5,453 nt of DNA from Rhodoluna sp. (GTDB taxonomy: Bacteria > Actinomycetota > Actinomycetes > Actinomycetales > Microbacteriaceae): assembly GCA_023260375.1 (NCBI GenBank), contig JALQVK010000105.1, forward strand, positions 1 through 5,453. Reading direction: 5' to 3'. The notes below the pieces were generated by a model that was given only the letters and a program-made list of their open reading frames with translations, ran no database searches and was not told the DNA's origin. Position 1 is the first letter of the stretch, and each line of letters starts with the position of its first letter. This document shows positions 1-5,453 of this stretch, one piece after another. The translations under genes were made by a program, and so were the position numbers.

Positions 1-1611
1 GATTCGTCCGGTATCAAACTCAATTCAATTGTTGAACTCAACGAGAACGCGCTCGCGGAAGCTGCCGCATCGGATGCCCGCAGGAGTGCGGGAGAAACTC
101 TTGGGCCTTTGGACGGAATTCCGTTTACGGCAAAAGATTCATACAAGGTACAGGGAATGACTGTGGCCGCTGGGTCGCCAGCCTTCGAAAACCTCGTTGC
201 TTCCTCCGATGCCTTTTCGATTCAAGTTTTACGCGAAGCTGGTTGCGTGCTGATTGGTCTCACCAACATGCCTCCCATGGCTAACGGCGGAATGCAGCGG
301 GGGCTTTATGGTCGTGCCGAGTCTCCCTATAACGAGAAGTTTTTAACCTCGGCGTTCGCCTCGGGGTCTTCAAACGGTTCCGGCACTGCCACGGCGGCAA
401 GTTTCGCAGCTTTCGGCCTTGGTGAAGAAACTTGGTCGAGTGGGCGAGCACCAGCGGCTTGCAATGCGTTGTGCGCTTACACGCCCTCGCGAGGCATGAT
501 TTCCACTCGAGGAAACTGGCCACTGGTGCCAACCATGGACGTTGTGGTGCCTCACACCCGCACCATGGCCGACCTTTGCGAGCTGCTCGATGTCCTGGTG
601 GTTGACGACCCCGAAACCGCGGGCGATTTTTGGCGCATGCAGCCCTGGGTTGAACTGCCAAATACGTCCTCGGTTCACTCAAAAAAATTCTTGGACCAAC
701 ATCACGAAGCGGTCGCTTCAACTAAGGAGTCGAAGCCACTTGCCGGCGTTCGGCTAGCCGCTCCCAGAATGTTCCTTGGATTGGACCCAGAACAAGGCAC
801 CGGCACTGGAATGGGTTCGGTTACCGGGCAGAAGATTGAACCGCGTCCGTCGATGTTGAAACTCTGGGATTCCTTTGCGGCGGAATTAGAAGCTGCAGGG
901 GCAGAAGTGGTGCTCACCGATTTCCCTGTGGTCACCAACTACGAATCCGACCGAGCCGGCGCACCAAATGTTTTTAATCGCGGAATCGTTCCGAAGGAAT
1001 TCTTCGACGCCGAAATTTGGGACCTCTCTATTTGGTCGTGGGATTACTTTCTAAAGCTCAACGGTCAGCCAAACCTCGACACCATTACAAAGGTTGATGG
1101 GCAAAAAATTTTTCCTGCGCCTAACGGCGCACTTAAGGACCGCTACGCGGAATTTGACTTCGACCCGAACGACTACGTAGTTCGTGCGAAGAATGCAGGA
1201 ATCATCGATCCGTTCAAGGGGCCTCAAGCTCAACTTTTTGCTGAAGGATTAGCCGCTTTAGAAAAGACCCGCAAGCTAGATCTCGACGACTGGTTGGTAG
1301 AAAACGGATTCGCAGCGGCCATCTTCCCAACCCTCACAGATGTCGGCCCAGCAGACTCGGACGTGAACGAAGCCTCGGCTGATCTTGCCTGGCGAAATGG
1401 CGTTTGGGTGGCAACCGGAAATCTTGCCATTCGTCACCTAGGCATTCCAACCGTGACCATCCCGTTGGGAACGGCTGAAGACATAGGCATGCCGTTTGGT
1501 CTAACTATTGCCGGCGCTGCCTATTCGGACGCCGAACTAATTCGTCTTGGAAGTTTGTTCGAGGCTCTTGCGCCAAGACGCACCTCGCCGCCAAGAACAC
1601 CAGAGTTATAG
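1..1611 (+). CDS. Amidase-signature family hydrolase, 5'-truncated by the window edge
   Basis: The reading frame is open from base 1 to the TAG at 1609-1611 (536 visible residues). Homologous sequence (LNSIVELNENALAEA) lies ahead of the TTG at 109, so that TTG is not the start; perhaps 50-70 N-terminal residues are missing. The enzyme should hydrolyse a carboxamide to acid and ammonia or amine with a Ser-cisSer-Lys triad. The Lys is K45 in GIPFTAKD. The cis-Ser is S123 in SGSSNGSG. The nucleophile is S147 in GEETWSSGRAPA. The 24-residue step between the two serines equals that in FAAH (217/241) and malonamidase E2 (131/155). The C-terminal block GIPTVTIPLG...GMPFGLTIAG is typical of the family. 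The nucleophile loop is divergent: the usual GG before Ser is WS. No signal peptide can be judged because the N-terminus is absent. The substrate cannot be told. A GatA role is unlikely given the divergent signature and the lack of gatB or gatC nearby. Family assignment is firm; function within it is open. Confidence 0.93.
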   Translation, partial: DSSGIKLNSIVELNENALAEAAASDARRSAGETLGPLDGIPFTAKDSYKVQGMTVAAGSPAFENLVASSDAFSIQVLREAGCVLIGLTNMPPMANGGMQRGLYGRAESPYNEKFLTSAFASGSSNGSGTATAASFAAFGLGEETWSSGRAPAACNALCAYTPSRGMISTRGNWPLVPTMDVVVPHTRTMADLCELLDVLVVDDPETAGDFWRMQPWVELPNTSSVHSKKFLDQHHEAVASTKESKPLAGVRLAAPRMFLGLDPEQGTGTGMGSVTGQKIEPRPSMLKLWDSFAAELEAAGAEVVLTDFPVVTNYESDRAGAPNVFNRGIVPKEFFDAEIWDLSIWSWDYFLKLNGQPNLDTITKVDGQKIFPAPNGALKDRYAEFDFDPNDYVVRAKNAGIIDPFKGPQAQLFAEGLAALEKTRKLDLDDWLVENGFAAAIFPTLTDVGPADSDVNEASADLAWRNGVWVATGNLAIRHLGIPTVTIPLGTAEDIGMPFGLTIAGAAYSDAELIRLGSLFEALAPRRTSPPRTPEL

Positions 1612-1620
1612 GCTGAAACC

Positions 1621-1989
1621 ATGGCAAGCATCGAAGTGCACAACAAAGGCATCAGCGTAAAGCTGACTTTGGCTGAGAAATTTTGGTCGCTCTCTGGCAA
1701 TTTTGAGATTCCGGTGACCTCGATTCGCGGGGCAGAAGTCGTCCCAGGTAAAGCGCTAGCTATCTTTGACGGCATTAGTTGGGTTTTTCGAGTTGGCACG
1801 GCACTTCCAGGTGTTTATTACGCCGGAAGATTCCTACGTAAAAATGGTGCTGATTTTCTGGTCGTGAGTGCTGGAAAGCCGGCTTTACAGCTGAATTTGA
1901 GCGGAAAACCGTACCTGCGAGTCATTCTGACGGTGCCAAATGCCGAAAAAGTGGCCGAGGATGTTAACTCGGCATTAGCGGCTTGCTAG
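1621..1989 (+). CDS. Small protein of unknown function, bacterial PH-like fold suspected
   Basis: This gene encodes 122 residues, from ATG at 1621 to TAG at 1987-1989. It lies 9 bases after the amidase stop, with only a weak AGG (1610-1612) as ribosome binding site, so translation may be coupled to the amidase. No signal peptide or clear membrane segment is visible; it is probably cytoplasmic. The order of elements resembles a small actinobacterial family related to bacterial PH domains: an N-terminal beta-rich part, FEIPVTSIRGAEV (residues 28-40), a turn motif GTALPGVYYAGRF (59-71), two strands PALQLNLSGKPYLRVILTV (87-105), and a closing helix (about 106-120). In homologues as I remember them, the middle motif reads roughly G(T)xxPGVxxAGxF. 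No catalytic residues stand out; a binding or scaffold role is possible but unproven. The coding call is strong; the family call rests on pattern memory and is moderate. Confidence 0.82.
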   Translation: MASIEVHNKGISVKLTLAEKFWSLSGNFEIPVTSIRGAEVVPGKALAIFDGISWVFRVGTALPGVYYAGRFLRKNGADFLVVSAGKPALQLNLSGKPYLRVILTVPNAEKVAEDVNSALAAC

Positions 1990-2007
1990 GTATTTAAAAC
2001 TTCCGTC

Positions 2008-2042
2008 TTGTTTTTTGTCGTTGAATCGTTATAGAGTATTAC
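2008..2042 (+). promoter_or_regulatory. Candidate housekeeping-sigma promoter for rpoB
   Basis: The AT-rich stretch just after the small gene contains TTGTTT (2008-2013) and, 18 bp on, TAGAGT (2032-2037), which has the TAnnnT pattern. An overlapping alternative is TTGTCG (2015-2020) with TATTAC (2037-2042) at 16 bp spacing. Either would start transcription near 2043-2050 and give an rpoB leader of roughly 120 nt. Neither pair is close to consensus. The call rests mainly on position and on the contrast in base composition with the flanking coding DNA. Confidence 0.35.
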
Positions 2043-2059
2043 TTTGCTCCCTATCACCC

Positions 2060-2081
2060 GTTGCGCATATTTTGGCGCGAC
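2060..2081 (+). promoter_or_regulatory. rpoB leader hairpin 1 of a tandem pair
   Basis: The stem is GTTGCGC (2060-2066) with GCGCGAC (2075-2081): seven pairs, one of them a U-G wobble, closing the 8-nt loop ATATTTTG. It lies about 15 nt after the predicted transcription start and is followed after one base by a near-copy. No run of U follows, so it is not an intrinsic terminator. It could instead act as DNA, as one half of a direct-repeat operator. The pairing is read directly from the sequence; function is unknown. Confidence 0.5.
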
Positions 2082-2104
2082 CGTGACGCATATTTCGGCG
2101 ACAC
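2064..2104 (+). repeat. Imperfect 18-bp direct repeat in the rpoB leader
   Basis: The two copies are 2064-2081 and 2087-2104, matching at 15 of 18 positions, with the shared core CGCATATTT followed by T or C and GGCG. Their starts are 23 bp apart, close to two helical turns. At the RNA level the repeats form most of the two hairpins annotated separately. At the DNA level they could be tandem sites for a regulator. Confidence 0.7.
2083..2104 (+). promoter_or_regulatory. rpoB leader hairpin 2 of a tandem pair
   Basis: The stem is GTGACGC (2083-2089) with GCGACAC (2098-2104): six pairs around one central A-A mismatch, closing the 8-nt loop ATATTTCG. Size, stem length and loop match hairpin 1. 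The loops differ only by one U/C change. At the third stem position U-G in hairpin 1 becomes G-C here, so pairing is kept while the bases differ. Function is unknown. Confidence 0.5.
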
Positions 2105-2115
2105 TCAAGGTAATG

Positions 2116-2133
2116 GGTTGCGATCTCCCAACC
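2116..2133 (+). promoter_or_regulatory. Third leader hairpin, competing with a Shine-Dalgarno-pairing segment
   Basis: GGTTG (2116-2120) pairs with CAACC (2129-2133) around the 8-nt loop CGATCTCC. Part of the loop and 3' arm, CTCCCAA (2125-2131), can instead pair with TTGGAG (2154-2159) at the rpoB ribosome binding site, with one bulged C. The two pairings exclude each other. A five-pair stem can arise by chance, so this is tentative. Confidence 0.3.
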
Positions 2134-2155
2134 GGCACAACTACGTAACTCCCTT

Positions 2156-2160
2156 GGAGG
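2156..2160 (+). promoter_or_regulatory. rpoB ribosome binding site that fixes the TTG start
   Basis: GGAGG ends seven bases before the TTG at 2168. The rpoB frame has a TAA at 2111-2113 and no ATG, GTG or TTG between it and 2168, so this is the first possible start after the in-frame stop. The strong site compensates for the weak initiation codon. Confidence 0.88.
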
Positions 2161-2167
2161 GATTTCA

Positions 2168-5100
2168 TTGGCTGCGAAGAACGCAAAAAACACCAACACC
2201 CGTGAGGCAAAGCGCCCATCATTCGCCAGAACTCAGGAGCCTATCGAGGTTCCTAATCTGCTCAAGCTTCAGCGTGAGAGCTTCGACTGGCTTGTGGGCA
2301 ACGCTAACTGGCGTGCACTCAACCCAGACGCAAAAGATGGTCTAACTGAAATCTTCGAAGAGCTTTCGCCAATCGAAGACAACAACAACCCAGCTGACGC
2401 GAAGATGGCTCTAGAGTTCACCGACCCTCAGCTAGAAGACCCACAGCACACCCCAGACGAGTGCAAGATGAAGGGCAAGAGCTACACCCGCCCGCTATAC
2501 ATCAAGGCCGAGTTCACCAACTACAACACCGGTGAAGTAAAGCGTCAGACCGTGTTCATGGGCGAATTCCCAGTCATGACCGAAGACGGTACCTTCGTGA
2601 TCAACGGCACCGAGCGCGTAGTCGTCTCGCAGCTAGTTCGTTCACCTGGTGTGTATTTCTCGGTATCGACCAACACCACCGGAAACCTAGACGTACGTAA
2701 CAACAAGGGCCAGATCATTCCTAGCCGTGGTTCGTACCTAGAGTTCCTAACCGAGTGGGTTCGTGAAGACCGCAAGCCTATGGCTCGCTTCGGCAAGCCA
2801 ATTCTTCAGGTGCAGGTTGACCGCAAGACCAAGGTTTCGGCAACCATCTTCCTAAAGGCTCTTGGCCTTTCGAAGGAACAGATTGAAGCCGAGTTCAAGG
2901 ACATCGAAGGTGCAGTCAAGGACAAGGGTTGGAACTACGACGTAGACCTAATCGCTAACACCCTTGCATACGACGAGTCGAAGGCTTTCGCCAACCCAAT
3001 CGTTTCGAAAGAAGACGCACTGCGCGAGCTTTACCGCAAGGTACGCAACGAGACCGCTGGTCCAGAAACCGCAGAAGCATGGTTGCGTTCAACCTACTTC
3101 GAGACCAAGCGCTACAACCTAGCTAAGGTGGGTCGTCACAAGATCAACCGCAAGCTTGGTCTAAACGTTGACGGCGCAACCACAACCCTTTCGATCGAAG
3201 ACATCGTTGGTACCTTGAAGTACCTTCTTTACTTCGACGCTTCGCTAGCCAACGGCTCGCAGGGTGCAGAAACCTTCACCGTGCCAATGGCCGGCAAGAA
3301 GGTTCAGCTAGATGTTTCGTCTGACGACATTGACGACTTCTCAAACCGTCGCATCCGATCGGTTGGTGAACTAATCCAGAACCAGGTTCGTATCGGTCTA
3401 AGCCGTATGGAGCGTGTGGTTCGTGAGCGCATGTCGACTCAGGACATCGAGGCAATCACCCCGATGACCCTGATCAACCAGCGTCCAGTTGTTTCTGCCA
3501 TCAAGGAATTCTTCGGCGCATCGCAGCTGTCGCAGTTCATGGACCAGAACAACCCACTGGCAGGCCTCGCTCACAAGCGTCGTCTTTCAGCCCTAGGCCC
3601 TGGTGGTATCGCTCGTGAGCGCGCACAGATGGAAGTCCGTGACGTTCACCCATCACACTACGGTCGTATGTGTCCTGTTGAGACCCCTGAAGGTCCAAAC
3701 ATTGGTCTAATCGGTTCGCTAACCGCATACGCTCGCATCAACACCTTCGGCTTTATCGAGACCCCTTACAACAAGGTCGTCAACGGTAAGGTTTCGGGCA
3801 AGATTGAATACCTAGATGCAGCAGCAGAAGCCGGCAAGGTTATCGGTGTTGCTGATGCCCCACTAAACGCCGACAAGACCTTCGCAGGTAAGAAGGTTGT
3901 TGCACGTTACCGCGGTGAAGTTCTAGAAGCAGATGCAGCAGACGTCGACTACATCGACATCTCGCCACGTCAGCTAGCTTCGGTTTCAACCTCGCTAATT
4001 CCGTTCCTTGAGCACGACGACTCGACTCGTGCACTAATGGGTGCCAACATGCAGCGTCAGGCTGTTCCACTAGTTCGCAGCGAATCACCATTCGTTGGAA
4101 CCGGCATGGAGCGCGTCGCAGCATTCGACTCGGGCACCATCGTAATCAACAAGGAAGCTGGTGTAGTCGAAGAGGTTAACGCCGAATCGATCACCGTTAT
4201 GGCAGACGGCGGAGGCCGCGACACCTACGAGCTTCGTAAGTTCGAGCGTTCGAACCAGGGAACCGCAATCAACCAGCGCGCCATCGTAAATGTTGGCGAC
4301 CGCGTTGAGGCCGGTCAGGTTCTAGCCGATGGTCCAGCAACCGAGAACGGTGAACTAGCACTTGGTAAGAACCTACTTGTAGCGTTCATGCCTTGGGAAG
4401 GTCACAACTTCGAAGACGCGATCATCCTCAGCCAGAACTTGGTAAAGGACGACACTCTTTCATCGATTCACATCGAAGAGTACGAAGTTGAATCTCGCGC
4501 AATCAAGCTAGGCGACGAAGAGATCACTCGCGACCTACCAAACATCAGCCAGGAAACCCTTGCACACCTAGACGAGCGTGGAATTATTCGCGTTGGTGCT
4601 GAGGTTCGTGCCGGAGACATCCTGGTCGGTAAGGTAACCCCTAAGGGTGAGACCGAGCTTTCTGCTGAAGAGCGTTTGCTCCGTGCCATCTTTGCCGACA
4701 AGGGTCGCGAAGTTCGCGAATCGTCGCTGAAGGTGCCTCACGGTGAGAGCGGAACCATCATCGGTGTGAAGGTATTCACCACCGACGAAAACCGCGCTCA
4801 GTTCGGCGAAGACGTCGTTGAAGTTACCAAGGAAGACCTAGGCGCCGGAGTTATCGCTCGCGTGGTTGTCCAGATTGCTCAGAAGCGCAAGATCACCGAA
4901 GGTGACAAGCTTGCTGGTCGTCACGGTAACAAGGGTGTTATTTCTAAGATCCTTCCGGTCGAAGACATGCCATTCCTTGAAGACGGAACTCCTGTTGACA
5001 TCGTTCTAAACCCTCTAGGTATCCCAGGTCGTATGAACTTCGGTCAGGTACTAGAGACTCACCTAGGTTGGATTGCCAGCCGCGGTTGGGACGTCGACGC

Positions 5101-5453
5101 AGTCAAGCTAAGCGCAGCTCTAACCAAGAGCCTTGCCGAGCTTCCTGACAACATGCGAAAGGGTGAAGCCGGTACCAAGGTTGCAACCCCGATCTTCGAC
5201 GGTGCACACAAGGACGAAATCGTTAGCCTTCTAGCCTCGACCACCAAGAACGCTTGGGAAACCGAAAACAAGAAGAACCTGGTTGATGAAACCGGTAAGG
5301 CTACCTTGTTCGATGGCCGCTCAGGTGAGCCATTCCCAGCACCAATCTCGGTTGGTTACATGTACATCCTCAAGCTGCACCACCTAGTTGACGACAAGAT
5401 CCACGCTCGTTCAACCGGTCCTTACAGCATGATTACTCAGCAGCCACTTGGTG
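2168..5453 (+). CDS. rpoB: DNA-directed RNA polymerase beta subunit, 3'-truncated by the window edge
   Basis: RpoB is the second-largest subunit of the RNA polymerase core (alpha2-beta-beta'-omega) and forms one side of the active-site cleft and the rifampicin pocket. The start is TTG; 1095 codons are visible, and probably about 70 C-terminal residues lie beyond the window. Landmarks in order: protrusion motif [19 protein letters not shown] (146-164); rifampicin region from S452 to L476, with Q456, F457, D459, H469, R472 and S474 matching the sensitive E. coli residues Q513, F514, D516, H526, R529 and S531; [11 protein letters not shown] (from 505); [11 protein letters not shown] (741-751), with E749/D750 equivalent to E. 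coli E813/D814; [12 protein letters not shown] (912-923), with K914 and K922 equivalent to K1065 and K1073; and [13 protein letters not shown] (from 948). The numbering offset to E. coli falls by about 64 residues between the protrusion and the rifampicin region, and by about 87 between E749 and K914. This fits absence of the E. coli lineage inserts SI1 and SI2. A downstream rpoC is expected but not visible. Leucine codon use is strongly biased to CTA, unlike the amidase. Confidence 0.99.
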   Translation, partial: MAAKNAKNTNTREAKRPSFARTQEPIEVPNLLKLQRESFDWLVGNANWRALNPDAKDGLTEIFEELSPIEDNNNPADAKMALEFTDPQLEDPQHTPDECKMKGKSYTRPLYIKAEFTNYNTGEVKRQTVFMGEFPVMTEDGTFVINGTERVVVSQLVRSPGVYFSVSTNTTGNLDVRNNKGQIIPSRGSYLEFLTEWVREDRKPMARFGKPILQVQVDRKTKVSATIFLKALGLSKEQIEAEFKDIEGAVKDKGWNYDVDLIANTLAYDESKAFANPIVSKEDALRELYRKVRNETAGPETAEAWLRSTYFETKRYNLAKVGRHKINRKLGLNVDGATTTLSIEDIVGTLKYLLYFDASLANGSQGAETFTVPMAGKKVQLDVSSDDIDDFSNRRIRSVGELIQNQVRIGLSRMERVVRERMSTQDIEAITPMTLINQRPVVSAIKEFFGASQLSQFMDQNNPLAGLAHKRRLSALGPGGIARERAQMEVRDVHPSHYGRMCPVETPEGPNIGLIGSLTAYARINTFGFIETPYNKVVNGKVSGKIEYLDAAAEAGKVIGVADAPLNADKTFAGKKVVARYRGEVLEADAADVDYIDISPRQLASVSTSLIPFLEHDDSTRALMGANMQRQAVPLVRSESPFVGTGMERVAAFDSGTIVINKEAGVVEEVNAESITVMADGGGRDTYELRKFERSNQGTAINQRAIVNVGDRVEAGQVLADGPATENGELALGKNLLVAFMPWEGHNFEDAIILSQNLVKDDTLSSIHIEEYEVESRAIKLGDEEITRDLPNISQETLAHLDERGIIRVGAEVRAGDILVGKVTPKGETELSAEERLLRAIFADKGREVRESSLKVPHGESGTIIGVKVFTTDENRAQFGEDVVEVTKEDLGAGVIARVVVQIAQKRKITEGDKLAGRHGNKGVISKILPVEDMPFLEDGTPVDIVLNPLGIPGRMNFGQVLETHLGWIASRGWDVDAVKLSAALTKSLAELPDNMRKGEAGTKVATPIFDGAHKDEIVSLLASTTKNAWETENKKNLVDETGKATLFDGRSGEPFPAPISVGYMYILKLHHLVDDKIHARSTGPYSMITQQPLG
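3521..3595 (+). other. rpoB: Rifampicin resistance-determining region of rpoB
   Basis: Codons 452-476 encode [13 protein letters not shown], then [12 protein letters not shown], equivalent to E. coli 509-533. The main drug-contact and resistance positions carry wild-type residues, so a rifampicin-sensitive polymerase is predicted. The positions equivalent to E. coli S522 and T525 are both alanine (A465 and A468). I cannot say from one sequence whether this is normal for the lineage. Confidence 0.9.

Noticed and set aside
109..111. TTG at 109 as the start of the amidase
   Set aside because: The frame is open and homologous to amidases from base 1 onward, so the true start lies before the window.
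281..938. Antisense open frames within the amidase (281-721, 370-678, 702-938)
   Set aside because: They lie inside a clear coding region, have low-complexity shadow-like translations and no supporting start signals.
1996..2016. AAAAC/GTTTT hairpin followed by a T run, as a terminator after the small gene
   Set aside because: The stem has only five pairs, four of them A-T, with a 9-nt loop. It overlaps the candidate -35 region and is too weak to call.
2060..2104. Leader hairpins as transcription attenuator terminators
   Set aside because: Neither hairpin is followed by a U-run; the bases after hairpin 2 are mixed (TCAAGG).
2061..2345. 94-codon + strand open frame across the rpoB leader and start
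   Set aside because: It overlaps the well-supported rpoB start in another frame, has no ribosome binding site and gives a sequence with no recognisable features.
2545..5271. Antisense open frames within rpoB (2545-2796, 3537-3728, 3840-4124, 4468-4701, 5059-5271)
   Set aside because: rpoB is continuous and conserved on the + strand here. The antisense frames are rich in Arg, Ser and Leu, as expected of the complement of biased codons.
1..5453. A novel defence, mobile or CRISPR-type system
   Set aside because: No repeats with spacers, transposase, integrase, toxin-antitoxin or nuclease signatures were found; the genes are metabolic, unknown and core transcription.

Overview
The window most likely comes from an actinobacterium (Actinomycetota). 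RpoB has an actinobacterial N-terminus ([19 protein letters not shown]) and rifampicin-pocket region, and lacks the large lineage inserts of the E. coli protein. Base composition looks only moderately GC-rich, which is low for the phylum. Together with Microbacteriaceae-like features of the RpoB N-terminus, this suggests a small-genome Microbacteriaceae member such as the freshwater Luna group (Rhodoluna/Aquiluna type). The phylum is well supported; the family and genus are inference.

Layout, all genes on the + strand. Positions 1-1611 hold the 3' part of an amidase-signature hydrolase whose beginning lies before the window. Nine bases later, 1621-1989 encodes a 122-residue protein that resembles an actinobacterial family related to bacterial PH domains. 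The two are probably co-transcribed. A 178-bp intergenic region (1990-2167) follows, carrying a candidate promoter, a leader with two near-identical tandem hairpins, a third hairpin and a strong Shine-Dalgarno sequence. rpoB (RNA polymerase beta subunit) starts with TTG at 2168 and runs off the right edge; 1095 codons are visible and only the extreme C-terminus is missing.

The first two genes have no obvious functional link with rpoB. The ribosomal protein genes rplJ-rplL, which often precede rpoB in bacteria, are not directly upstream, so rpoB seems to have its own promoter and leader. The gene content is ordinary. The most interesting signals are the twin hairpins sharing an 8-nt loop in the rpoB leader, and a strong preference in rpoB for the leucine codon CTA, which gives a high density of CTAG. 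I see no mobile element, CRISPR array, tRNA or rRNA.
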